The notes under the pieces: model-generated
The model's database searches: none
What the model was told of the DNA's origin: nothing
What the model saw: the letters and a program-made list of their open reading frames with translations, nothing else
Program-made: the position numbers and the translations under genes
Shown: positions 1 to 6,997 of the stretch, in pieces
Position numbering within the stretch: position 1 is the stretch's first letter
Layout: each line of letters begins with the position of its first letter
Assembly (NCBI RefSeq): GCF_000292245.2
Contig: NZ_ALPT02000093.1
Span: forward strand, 1 to 15,123
Length of the DNA stretch: 15,123 nt
Direction: 5' to 3'
Source of the DNA: Alkalihalobacillus alcalophilus ATCC 27647 = CGMCC 1.3604
GTDB taxonomy: Bacteria > Bacillota > Bacilli > Bacillales > Bacillaceae_D

Positions 1-830
1 CGATACAGATAACATCGTGGTTTTTGATGAGGTCTGTACTTAGTTTGTGAAGGAAATCGTCACGTTGGTTCATTACTCTTTCGTGTAATCTAGCAACTCT
101 ACGTTTTTGTTTCTGATAGTTTTTGGCATCAAGAAGGTTCATACCATTGTTTTTAGCATTTAACGCACGTCTTGAAAGTTTTCGTTGCTCACGTCTTAAT
201 TTCTTTTCCATTTTGGCTGTGAACGTATGATTGTCCATCTTGTGACCATCCGAAAAAACCGCAAAATCCTTGATGCCTAAATCTATACCGATAGATGATT
301 CCGTTTTCTTCAAGGGCTGTACGTCTGTTTTGACTACAATGGATACAAAGAACGTTCCGCTTGGATTTCGTCTGACTGTAGCGCTCAAAATACGTCCTTC
401 AACCTCACGACTTTTGGCCAAGCGAACAAGACCCAGTTTCGGCAATTTAATTTTGTTGTCTACTATGGCAATGTTGCTATTTGTTTCTTTCGTGGTGTAG
501 GATTGTACCGGATTCTTTTTAGACTTGAAGCGTGGCGCTTTATTTTGTTTCTTGAAGAATCGAGTATAGGAATCAGCAAGGTTTTTTCAGGGAGGATTGA
601 AGGGCAATGCTGTCCACTTCTTTTAGCCATACGAATTCCTTTTTTAGTTGCGTTAATTCAGCCGAACAAGCATTGTAAGTTAATCCTTTGCCTGTTTCTT
701 GGTAGGTATCGTTCCATTGCCCTAAAAAGCGATTAAAGACAAAACGAGAACAGCCGATGGTTTTAGCAATGAAGATTTCCTGTTCTTTGCTTGGATAGAG
801 ACGAAATTTGTACGCTTTGTTGATGAGCAT
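1..830 (-). pseudogene. tnpB: IS200/IS605-type TnpB (RNA-guided nuclease), frameshifted and cut by the window edge
   Basis: The N-terminal part reads MLINKAYKFRLYPSKEQ, the classic TnpB opening with its helix-turn-helix region, and runs to LQSSLKK before a premature TGA. Shifting one base at the A6 tract (582-587) restores an open frame through to base 1, continuing LADSYTRFFKKQ. Further on it reads GIDLGIKDFAVFSDG, whose Asp codon (281-283) is the first RuvC catalytic residue. The frame leaves the window at HDVICI, just before the expected second catalytic Glu, so that Glu, the zinc finger, the last Asp and the right end are not visible. The ATG at 830 follows a GGGGGGTG ribosome binding site; an upstream in-frame ATG at 878 has no such site. 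TnpB proteins are RNA-guided DNA nucleases carried by insertion sequences. No tnpA is visible. The frameshift probably inactivates the gene, unless slippage or a sequence error explains it. Confidence 0.9.
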
Positions 831-841
831 TGTTTTCACCC

Positions 842-958
842 CCCAATAGGAATATATGTTCTTATTATACCCTAACAAGAATCTCTTTGGCTACCGCCAA
901 CCGCCATTCATCTCCCCCTTATCGTTGGGCTTCTCCCTTCACACGATTGAAGAGGGAG
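842..958 (-). mobile_element. Candidate left end and leader of the tnpB element, hairpin-rich
   Basis: Upstream of tnpB, reading on the minus strand, there is a small stem-loop CCCTCTTCA/TGAAGGG (arms within 933-958) followed by GAAGCCCAACG. Next comes a perfect 5-bp stem with a 4-base loop, TTGGC-GGTA-GCCAA (887-900), then a TATAAT-containing stretch (about 862-870) and an imperfect palindrome GAACATATATTC. IS200/IS605 ends are marked by short subterminal hairpins rather than terminal inverted repeats, so this is a plausible element end carrying the tnpB promoter. The exact cleavage boundary cannot be placed. It could also be the right end of a neighbouring, lost element. Confidence 0.45.
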
Positions 959-978
959 TCTTCTGTCGGGAAATGATA

Positions 979-1023
979 AAACGGAAGGCTGAGGTCATGA
1001 ACATAACCTTAGTCCTTCCGTTT
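979..1023 (-). terminator. Rho-independent terminator after zur
   Basis: A long stem pairs AAACGGAAGG-CTGAGGT with ACCTTAG-TCCTTCCGTTT: about 17 pairs, one bulged base and one G-U pair. It has T-rich flanks on both strands (TTTTATC on minus, TTTTTAC on plus). It lies about 25 bases past the zur stop and closes the znu-zur operon. It could also stop plus-strand transcription. Confidence 0.85.
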
Positions 1024-1045
1024 TTACTTTCACTTATTAAGCTAG

Positions 1046-1471
1046 CTACTGCTGACACTGCCCACATTTTCCATAAATCTCAAATTTATGACCAGTTACT
1101 TCAAAATCAGAAAACGGAGCCTGTGCCTGGAGCTGAAGTCCATCCATTGGACAATTTTGTATATGGGCCGTTTTACCACAATCCAAACAAATTAAGTGAT
1201 GATGATGATGCTGGGTCGAGCAACGAAATCGGAAACGTTTTTCTCCTTCTAATTCTGTCGTTTCCAATATATCTAAATCCGTAAAAAGAGATAAATTCCG
1301 ATAAATGGTGTCAAAACTTAACCCTGGATAATAATCATTCATTGCCTCTAAAACATCTTTTGCCGAAATATAACGCTTTTCATCTGAAAACAAGCGAAGC
1401 ATCTCTTCCCTTTTACCTGTATGCTTATATCCCTTTTCCTTCAAACGATTCATCGCTTCATTAATATCCAA
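1046..1471 (-). CDS. zur: Fur-family metal regulator, most likely the zinc uptake repressor Zur
   Basis: 141 residues with the Fur fold. The N-terminal winged helix contains GKREEMLRLF and the recognition helix LSFDTIYRNLSLF (about 51-63). The C-terminal dimer domain has a histidine run QHHHHHLICLDCG (87-99). The two Cys pairs, C95/C98 and C136/C139 (CGQC), match the structural zinc site of the family, and C84 may take part in the sensing site. Known Zur proteins with zinc bound repress zinc importers. Its place as last gene of a zinc ABC operon makes Zur far likelier than Fur or PerR. The start is TTG at 1469-1471, six bases after AGGAGGG. It sits 20 bases after the second permease stop, so it is probably cotranscribed and autoregulated through the Zur site upstream of znuC. 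Confidence 0.9.
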   Translation of the reverse strand: MDINEAMNRLKEKGYKHTGKREEMLRLFSDEKRYISAKDVLEAMNDYYPGLSFDTIYRNLSLFTDLDILETTELEGEKRFRFRCSTQHHHHHLICLDCGKTAHIQNCPMDGLQLQAQAPFSDFEVTGHKFEIYGKCGQCQQ

Positions 1472-1491
1472 TTAAATCCCTCCTAGCTCAA

Positions 1492-2337
1492 TCACCGATG
1501 CACCTTAACAGCACTTTTTTGTTTCGTTATAAAGAGTACTACTAATAATATCACTAAAGCACTAACGACAATTGTACCACCTGTCGCCAATTGGAAATGA
1601 TAAGCAAAATAAATACCTGAGAATACCGCTGCCTGAGCAAATAAAATACCGTAAGCCATCAATTGTTTGAAGCTTTTAGTAAATTGAATACTTGTTGCAA
1701 CTGGTATGACAATCAAAGCCCCTACGAGTAAAATTCCAACAACCTTCATCGAAATGGAAATCACTAAGGCTACAAGTACCGAAAAAATAAAATTACTTAA
1801 CTTTACAGAAACACCTGATACTTTCGCGTGCTCTAAATCAAAAGAGATCGAAATAAATTCCTTGTAAAATAGCACAACAATTAATAAAATGCTCATAGCT
1901 GCTAAAATTATAAAATGTAAGTCAGCTGCTGTTACACTCACAATGCTCCCAAATAAGTAAGCATACCATTCTTGAGTGCTATTTGTTGATAAACTTATAA
2001 AAATGGCACTTAACCCTATCCCCGAAGACAAGATAATTGGAATGGCTAACTCCTGAAAATGGGGATAAACCTGCCTAAGTTTTTCAATTAATAAAGAACC
2101 GACTAAAGCAAAAACGACCCCCATATACATTGGGTTTAAATCAGCAAACCAAATCGATGTCCCACCAAGGAGTGCGCCTGCCGAAATTCCTGTTAATGTA
2201 ATATGAGATAATGACTCCGATATAATCGAAACTCTTCTCACTAACAAAAAAGCTCCAATGATCGGGCAAATTAAGGCGATAATAACTCCTGCGATTACAC
2301 CTCGTTCTATAAAATTTAATTGATAAATCCATTCCAT
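1492..2337 (-). CDS. znuB: Zinc ABC transporter permease, second paralogue
   Basis: 281 residues, an integral membrane permease of the ABC-3 (ZnuB/TroC/MntB) family with about eight hydrophobic segments. Family landmarks are LVRRVSIISESLSHITLTG near residue 40, AIPIILSSGIG, SMKVVGILLVGALIVIPVA and GGTIVV near the C-terminus. By eye it is about half identical along its whole length to the permease gene just upstream, so the two look like a tandem duplication that has diverged. I chose the ATG at 2335-2337 because AGGAG lies eight bases before it; an ATG seven codons upstream has no good site. A 60-base gap without a visible terminator separates it from the first permease. It may pair with that protein in a heterodimeric pore, as in TroCD-type systems, or serve as an alternative permease. 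Confidence 0.92.
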   Translation of the reverse strand: MEWIYQLNFIERGVIAGVIIALICPIIGAFLLVRRVSIISESLSHITLTGISAGALLGGTSIWFADLNPMYMGVVFALVGSLLIEKLRQVYPHFQELAIPIILSSGIGLSAIFISLSTNSTQEWYAYLFGSIVSVTAADLHFIILAAMSILLIVVLFYKEFISISFDLEHAKVSGVSVKLSNFIFSVLVALVISISMKVVGILLVGALIVIPVATSIQFTKSFKQLMAYGILFAQAAVFSGIYFAYHFQLATGGTIVVSALVILLVVLFITKQKSAVKVHR

Positions 2338-2418
2338 TTTTTTGACTCCTATAAACATTATCTTATCAATGTTTGTTCTTAATTTAAACCATTTCTTGAT
2401 TCATCATTTGACGCTAAC

Positions 2419-3285
2419 TCAAACACCTCTTACCATTTTCCCTTGTACACCTTTTCCTAATCTAAACTTATGAATAAAAACGGAGATCAGAAAAATAAAG
2501 ACAGCGATCAAAACAATCGTCCCTCCAGGTGCTAAGTCTAGTTGAAAAGCAAGCATTAACCCTCCAATAACCGAGATTTGCGAAAAAATAACCGAATAAA
2601 CAAACATCTGTTTAAACCCTCTCGCAAACCTCATGGCAGCAGCTACCGGTAAGGTCATTAGCGAGGACACAAGTAAAATTCCAACGACCCTCATCGAAAC
2701 GGCTATCACTAAGGCAACAATGATAATAAATAAAATGTGAAAAAAACGACGATTCAAACCACTAACAACAGCTTGTTCCTCATCAAAAGACAAAAAGAAT
2801 AATTCTTTATAAAATAAAATAAGGACAATCAAAACAATAATAGAAATGAACAGAATCGTCCAAACATCTGAACGACTAACGGCAATCACACTGCCAAAAA
2901 GATAATTAAATAAATCATTATTAAAACCATCCGCTAATGAAATAAATAATACACCAAGTCCTATACCGGCAGATAGAATAATTGGTATCGCTACTTCCTT
3001 ATAAGAGACGTACGCAGAACGGAGCTTCTCAATTAATAAAGCCCCACCAACCGAAAAAGCCATCCCCATATAAAGCGGGTTTAACATTTGAAAAAAAGCA
3101 AAATAATTTCCTAAAAGTAAACTAGCCGCAATCCCTGACAACGTTATATGTGATAGGGCATCCGCGATTAAGGATAACCTACGAACTACGAGAAAAACAC
3201 CTAATATTGGCGCTAAAAAACCGACCATGATTCCAGCCAGTAATGCATTTTGTAAAAACTCATACCGCAAAAAAGCTTCTAACAT
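2419..3285 (-). CDS. znuB: Zinc ABC transporter permease, first paralogue
   Basis: 288 residues, an ABC-3 family permease for zinc or manganese, with repeated hydrophobic helices. Motifs include LVVRRLSLIADALSHITLSG (about 32-51), AIPIILSAGIG, SMRVVGILLVSSLMTLPVA and GGTIVL. The ATG lies one base after the znuC stop, with GGGGGA inside the end of znuC as ribosome binding site, so translation is probably coupled. The protein would sit in the cytoplasmic membrane and bind the ZnuC ATPase. Metal specificity cannot be read from the permease alone; zinc is inferred from zur in the operon and the Zur-like operator. Confidence 0.92.
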   Translation of the reverse strand: MLEAFLRYEFLQNALLAGIMVGFLAPILGVFLVVRRLSLIADALSHITLSGIAASLLLGNYFAFFQMLNPLYMGMAFSVGGALLIEKLRSAYVSYKEVAIPIILSAGIGLGVLFISLADGFNNDLFNYLFGSVIAVSRSDVWTILFISIIVLIVLILFYKELFFLSFDEEQAVVSGLNRRFFHILFIIIVALVIAVSMRVVGILLVSSLMTLPVAAAMRFARGFKQMFVYSVIFSQISVIGGLMLAFQLDLAPGGTIVLIAVFIFLISVFIHKFRLGKGVQGKMVRGV

Positions 3286-3286
3286 C

Positions 3287-4063
3287 TTAATGTCCCCCGT
3301 GGTTATGAGTAATCATATGAACATCATGACCATAAATACTTGATAAATCAGGATTGGAGACAAACTCATTCGAATTCCCATGAAAATGGAGGGTTTTATT
3401 TAAACAAGCAACATCTGTCACATAATCTGTCATTGCTCCCATATCATGAGTGATAAGTAAAAGTGTCATATCCTTCTCTTGATTTAATTTCTTTAACATC
3501 GTATAAAACTGCTGAACACTTTGAACATCAACCCCAACTGTTGGTTCATCTAAAATCAGCAATTCTGGATCACTTACTAGTGCACGTGCGATAAAAACAC
3601 GCTGCTGTTGCCCACCAGAAAGTTGACCAATATTTTGGTGGATATATTTTTCCATGCCTACGCTCGTAATCGCTTCGACTACTTTTCTTTTATGGTGTTT
3701 ATTTAAAAACCGAAACAAGCCTATTTTTCCAAATAACCCCATCGATACAACTTCAAATACAGTAGCTGGGAACCCACTATTAAAACTATTCGCTTTTTGC
3801 GAAACAAAGCCAATTTTATCCCATTGTTGAAATTTTTCAATTCTTTCTCCAAACAACCGTACTTTCCCATTTTGTGGTTTTAACAAACCTAAAATAATTT
3901 TAATTAAAGTTGATTTACCAGACCCATTCGGGCCAACAAGACCTAAAAATGAGCCTTTTTCAATTTTCATTGAGATATTTTCTAAAACATTTTGTTGTCC
4001 ATAACGAAATGAAACAGATTCTATATCAATCGGGGCATATACTTCCGTTTTTTTCTGACTCAC
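3287..4063 (-). CDS. znuC: Zinc ABC transporter ATP-binding protein
   Basis: 258 residues, a complete ABC ATPase: Walker A GPNGSGKST (44-52), Q-loop near VSQK (87-90), signature LSGGQQQR (148-155), Walker B LLILDEP (168-174) and switch His in LLITHD (H206). The C-terminus is His-rich (HDVHMITHNHGGH), as in many zinc importer ATPases, and could bind metal. The start is GTG at 4061-4063, seven bases after AGGAGG. It is the first gene of the operon, under a promoter with a probable Zur site. It would power zinc import with the two permeases. No ZnuA-type solute-binding protein gene lies in this operon. Confidence 0.94.
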   Translation of the reverse strand: MSQKKTEVYAPIDIESVSFRYGQQNVLENISMKIEKGSFLGLVGPNGSGKSTLIKIILGLLKPQNGKVRLFGERIEKFQQWDKIGFVSQKANSFNSGFPATVFEVVSMGLFGKIGLFRFLNKHHKRKVVEAITSVGMEKYIHQNIGQLSGGQQQRVFIARALVSDPELLILDEPTVGVDVQSVQQFYTMLKKLNQEKDMTLLLITHDMGAMTDYVTDVACLNKTLHFHGNSNEFVSNPDLSSIYGHDVHMITHNHGGH

Positions 4064-4088
4064 TAAAAAGCCTCCTCATTAGATTACC

Positions 4089-4108
4089 TTTAAGAATGAT
4101 TCCGATTT
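4089..4108 (-). promoter_or_regulatory. Candidate Zur operator of the znu operon
   Basis: On the minus strand the site reads AAATCGGAATCATTCTTAAA. The left half closely matches the Bacillus Zur box half AAATCGTAAT; the right half is weaker beyond ATT. It lies just downstream of the -10 element, where a bound repressor would block initiation. That it controls a zur-containing zinc operon supports the call. Confidence 0.65.
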
Positions 4109-4121
4109 ACAATCCCTATAT

Positions 4122-4150
4122 ATTATAATGGATCTAAACGCCCATTCCAA
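4122..4150 (-). promoter_or_regulatory. Sigma-A promoter of the znu operon
   Basis: TTGGAA (4145-4150) and a perfect TATAAT (4122-4127), separated by exactly 17 bases, lie about 60 bases before the znuC GTG. Confidence 0.75.
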
Positions 4151-4182
4151 CTAAATAAATTTATTTTTTGTTAAAACCGCAC

Positions 4183-4213
4183 AAAAAACCACAAAAGGAT
4201 TAACCTTTTGCGG
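4183..4213 (-). terminator. Rho-independent terminator after the SLT-domain gene
   Basis: On the minus strand CCGCAAAAGG pairs with CCTTTTGTGG (one G-U pair) across a 5-base loop, followed directly by six T. It lies about 75 bases after the stop at 4287 and just upstream of the znu promoter, insulating the two units. Confidence 0.85.
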
Positions 4214-4286
4214 TCTATTCTCTCAATGATTCCCTAAAAGATTGTGTAAGCTGAGATTAAGTTCATGTCATACTACCACAAATAGG

Positions 4287-4988
4287 TTAATCATTAAAGA
4301 CGACTTGCTCAAATTGATTGGCATTATCTTGAATTTCAACGGCATACCAACTTTCAGCATGACCATTTTCTTTAATATAAGCCTCTAATCCATACATTCC
4401 GCGATGATAAGCAGTTAACGCATAGTCCCAGTTTTCATAACGGTCATATAAAAAGCTTAAATATTCAATCGATAATTGTATCGAAAATAACGGATCAAAT
4501 AATAATTCATCTTTATATTCAAGTCCTGCCATCTCCGCAATCCAAGGAGCTGTATTTTTCATAAACTGTGCCATACCATAAGCTCTTCCATATTTCGTTT
4601 CAGGGCCAACTAAATTTGGATCAAACGTATCACCTGTCTCTGTACGTAAAAGCTCGTACACAATATAAGGGTCAATTTCTTTTTGCTGGGCCACTTCCCC
4701 TAAAAATAAACCCCATTCCATTTCAAATTTCCCATCACTATCTTCATAAAATTGCTCCGCTAATTCTTTTGACTGTACCCAAGAGTGGTAATCGAGCACA
4801 ATGTTTGATTCCACTGGTTGAGTGGCAAAATACTGCCTCATTTCAGCCATTTCTTGTTCCATTTGTAATTCTTCTTTTTTTACTTCTGCTTGATATATTC
4901 TATCTTTAAGTTGTTTATTTTGAACAACGAAAAATCCGATTATCACTATAAATAATAGCGTTGAGCCAATTACTATTTTTAATTTCAA
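4287..4988 (-). CDS. Membrane-anchored lytic transglycosylase-like (SLT domain) protein
   Basis: 233 residues. Residues 4-22 are one hydrophobic segment (signal anchor), followed by a charged, probably coiled-coil stretch (24-52) and then an SLT/family-23 lysozyme-like domain (about 95-205). The likely catalytic Glu is E117 in LLRTETGD, where most relatives have ES. AYGMAQFM (136-143) matches the GLMQ motif and AYHRG (193-197) stands where AYNAG is usual. Such enzymes cleave the MurNAc-GlcNAc bond of peptidoglycan outside the membrane. The motif changes mean activity should not be assumed. The start is TTG at 4986-4988, seven bases after GGAGGAG. It is a single-gene unit with its own promoter and terminator. 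I do not recognise a standard gene symbol. Confidence 0.82.
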   Translation of the reverse strand: MKLKIVIGSTLLFIVIIGFFVVQNKQLKDRIYQAEVKKEELQMEQEMAEMRQYFATQPVESNIVLDYHSWVQSKELAEQFYEDSDGKFEMEWGLFLGEVAQQKEIDPYIVYELLRTETGDTFDPNLVGPETKYGRAYGMAQFMKNTAPWIAEMAGLEYKDELLFDPLFSIQLSIEYLSFLYDRYENWDYALTAYHRGMYGLEAYIKENGHAESWYAVEIQDNANQFEQVVFND

Positions 4989-5037
4989 AAAAAATCTCCT
5001 CCAATTAAAGCAGGTATTTATTCATATAACGCTACTT

Positions 5038-5066
5038 ATCATACAAAAAGACTAGTTCTTTCTCAA
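5038..5066 (-). promoter_or_regulatory. Sigma-A promoter of the SLT-domain gene
   Basis: TTGAGA (5061-5066), a 17-base spacer and TATGAT (5038-5043) on the minus strand. Each hexamer matches consensus at five of six positions. It lies about 50 bases before the TTG start. Confidence 0.7.
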
Positions 5067-5249
5067 CCGTTAATATCGGCTTTTTCTAAGATAATCGATT
5101 GATATTTAGGTTCTAAGCAAAACAAACAAATCTTTTCTAAACAAATCCCCTCCGTTTCCTTCCATATGCTCTTAATATCTCAATTTTCAGTGGGAATTTT
5201 TCTCTTAATATGTGAAGCCTTCCTTTTATTTGGTTAATTATAGAATCTA

Positions 5250-5286
5250 TACAAATAAGCCGAAAAGCTCAACATGTCTCTTCGGC
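5250..5286 (-). terminator. Probable terminator after the histidine kinase gene
   Basis: On the minus strand GCCGAA-GAG pairs with CT-TTCGGC around a loop, then TTATTTGT follows. The stem is short and the T tract broken, so this is weaker than the other terminators here. It sits about 32 bases past the kinase stop. Confidence 0.6.
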
Positions 5287-5317
5287 AAATATTGTTTAGG
5301 TGTTTAAACAAAAAAGA

Positions 5318-6442
5318 TTAGTGCTCAATCAATGGAATCGTTAAAATCACGGTCGTCCCAACATTAAAAGTACTTTCAATTTTAAAGCTACCGCCGTGGT
5401 GTTCAATCATTTTTTTACATAACGGTATTCCAATACCCGTGCCTGTTTCTTTAGTTGTAAAAAAAGGCTTTCCTAATTGTTGCAACACTTCTTTTGGCAT
5501 ACCCTTTCCGTTATCCTTAACAAATATGATGTAATGACCATTTTCAATTAACGTTCTAATCTCAAATGTCCGATTATTATTCGACTTCCCAAATGCTTCA
5601 ATTGAATTTCGGAGCAAATTTAACATAATTTGTTTAATAATTGATTCATTGACATTAATGAATTGAGATGTTTCTTTTAAATGCATCGAAAACTCCACAT
5701 TGTGTAACAGACATTCGGCTTTCATAATTTCGACTAAAGACTTCATAATGTGCATGGGTGATTGAAGTTTGCGTTCCATTTTCCTGCGTGATACCGATAA
5801 AAAATCCTCGATAATGACATTCATACGATTTAATTCAGCTAAAATTGTATCATAATATTTCTGATATTCATTTGTTAATTGAGCTAATTGAAAAAATCCT
5901 TTAATCACAGAAAGTGGATTTCTCAATTCATGAGCCACACCTGCTGCAATATGTGACACAGCCTCCATTTGATGATGAAAAGTTAATAAGTTCTCAAATT
6001 GTTTTTGTAAAGAACGATCTTCTAACAAAATATAAATAGCATTTGCTTCCGAAAGTGGCAAGGCACGCAAATGAATGAGCGATTCTTTATCCTCAAAGGT
6101 CGTCAACTCTACTTTTCCCGTCCGTAAAGATTGATTCATTAAGTCAAAAATTCGCTCCATGACAAACGATTGGTCAGCCAAATGATCAAGTCGCTCATAA
6201 ATTAATTCGGATTTTGTCACATCAACGACATCCAAAAACATTTGGTTCCACTTCTTTATATGATATTGAGTGTCAACTTTTATAAATGGTACCCCAATTT
6301 CTTCTATATACAACAAGTTGTCGGTTTTGTCCATTTCCCAGATTTCATGTGGAGGGTATGGGTATTTCTCTGATGTTGGTTCATCCACCGCTCGGTTACT
6401 GCCTTTAGGGGCAACTTGACTATACATATGTTGATTTTCCAT
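5318..6442 (-). CDS. Soluble PAS-domain sensor histidine kinase, sporulation-kinase type
   Basis: 374 residues with no membrane segment. A PAS domain (about 45-145; VPFIKVDTQYHIKKWNQMF) is followed by HisKA with the phospho-acceptor H171 in AAGVAHELRNPLSVIKGF, then an HATPase domain: N-box LNLLRNSIEA (274-283), G1 DNGKG (310-314), F-box around 327-328 and G2 GTGIG (334-338). All catalytic motifs are intact. No response regulator gene is adjacent. That is typical of the orphan KinA/KinE-type kinases that feed phosphate into the Spo0F-Spo0B-Spo0A relay, and a sigma-H promoter match upstream fits this role. The ATG at 6440-6442 follows GGGGAGAGG. The signal sensed by the PAS domain cannot be told. 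It could instead serve another response regulator. Confidence 0.88.
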   Translation of the reverse strand: MENQHMYSQVAPKGSNRAVDEPTSEKYPYPPHEIWEMDKTDNLLYIEEIGVPFIKVDTQYHIKKWNQMFLDVVDVTKSELIYERLDHLADQSFVMERIFDLMNQSLRTGKVELTTFEDKESLIHLRALPLSEANAIYILLEDRSLQKQFENLLTFHHQMEAVSHIAAGVAHELRNPLSVIKGFFQLAQLTNEYQKYYDTILAELNRMNVIIEDFLSVSRRKMERKLQSPMHIMKSLVEIMKAECLLHNVEFSMHLKETSQFINVNESIIKQIMLNLLRNSIEAFGKSNNNRTFEIRTLIENGHYIIFVKDNGKGMPKEVLQQLGKPFFTTKETGTGIGIPLCKKMIEHHGGSFKIESTFNVGTTVILTIPLIEH

Positions 6443-6541
6443 AAAGAGGCCTCTCCCCTTAATCTCTTCTTCCTGGATTTATAAAAATATGTCACACTAA
6501 AAAAATTAAAATAAATTGGCAATTTCTTCTCATTCTGAACT

Positions 6542-6569
6542 ATTCGAGATAAATAGAATGATATCCTTT
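6542..6569 (-). promoter_or_regulatory. Candidate sigma-H promoter of the kinase gene
   Basis: On the minus strand AAAGGATAT (6561-6569) fits the sigma-H -35 consensus RnAGGAwWW. A 12-base spacer leads to CTCGAAT (6542-6548), fitting RnnGAAT except for the first base. It lies about 100 bases before the kinase ATG. Sigma-H controls early sporulation genes, including kinA in B. subtilis. Confidence 0.6.
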
Positions 6570-6574
6570 TTTTA

Positions 6575-6603
6575 TTCACATTTTTATTTTCACGTCATAT
6601 AAT
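6575..6603 (+). promoter_or_regulatory. Sigma-A promoter of the DUF2624 gene
   Basis: TTCACA (6575-6580), a 17-base spacer and a perfect TATAAT (6598-6603), about 38 bases before the ATG. It is divergent from and nearly adjacent to the kinase promoter. Confidence 0.75.
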
Positions 6604-6640
6604 AAAACATCTTGTTTTTTAAAGAGGAGGATGTATTAGC

Positions 6641-6904
6641 ATGAATCCGATTATGCAACAACTTGTTAATCATAAGGTTAATTCATTAAGTAGCACGGAA
6701 CTTCTTCAATTATCCGAGCAATATCAAATCCCTTTGAACGAACAACAAGCCAACAAAGTCATTCAAATTCTCCGTACAGAAAAAATTAATGTTGCAAACA
6801 CTGAGCAAATCCACCGAATACTTAACCGTCTGCAAACCGAAGTCGATCCCTATGTCTCGAATGTCGTCCAACAACTTATGCAACAATTTAATCAATACCT
6901 ATAA
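6641..6904 (+). CDS. yqfT: Small DUF2624-family protein (YqfT-like), function unknown
   Basis: 87 residues, mostly helical, Gln- and Asn-rich, with no signal peptide, membrane segment or cysteine. The text MNPIMQQLVNHKVNSLSSTELLQLSEQYQIPL followed by NEQQANKVIQILR resembles the small Bacillus YqfT/DUF2624 proteins, which are found next to nfo as here. The N-terminal part looks like a helix-turn-helix-like bundle, but I see no basis for a function. The ATG at 6641 follows GAGGAGG by ten bases. It has its own promoter and shares a two-sided terminator with the opposing nfo gene. The family call rests on recall of the pattern and the gene order. Confidence 0.75.
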   Translation: MNPIMQQLVNHKVNSLSSTELLQLSEQYQIPLNEQQANKVIQILRTEKINVANTEQIHRILNRLQTEVDPYVSNVVQQLMQQFNQYL

Positions 6905-6951
6905 TACCCTACGCGTTTTGTGGGCATTCTACTCGTTCCATTTTGGAAATC

Positions 6952-6990
6952 AAAAAAAGCTACTGAGAACACCCAGTAGCTTTACCCTTT
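6952..6990. terminator. Bidirectional terminator between DUF2624 gene and nfo
   Basis: A perfect 10-bp stem AAAGCTACTG/CAGTAGCTTT (6956-6965 and 6974-6983) with an 8-base loop. The minus strand continues with a run of seven T, a strong stop for cshB-nfo. The plus strand continues ACCCTTTTTATT, a weaker stop for the DUF2624 gene. Confidence 0.88.
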
Positions 6991-6997
6991 TTATTGT

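Larger units (their letters stand above)
4989..5317. other. Intergenic region between the kinase and SLT genes
   Basis: AT-rich and without a credible gene. It holds the SLT-gene ribosome binding site and promoter at the left and the kinase terminator at the right. A 10-base direct repeat, CTCTTAATAT, occurs twice (near 5169 and 5211); its meaning is unknown. Confidence 0.6.

Noticed and set aside
582..588. Programmed -1 frameshift at a slippery heptamer in tnpB
   Set aside because: The shift needed is +1 (or loss of one A), and the A run is not in the frame required by the usual X-XXY-YYZ rule.
856..1284. 142-codon open frame on the plus strand
   Set aside because: It overlaps zur on the other strand and the terminator, lacks a good ribosome binding site and has no recognisable protein pattern; the zur frame explains the sequence.
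6304..6579. 91-codon minus-strand frame over the kinase start
   Set aside because: It overlaps the well-supported kinase N-terminus in another frame and looks unlike a protein.
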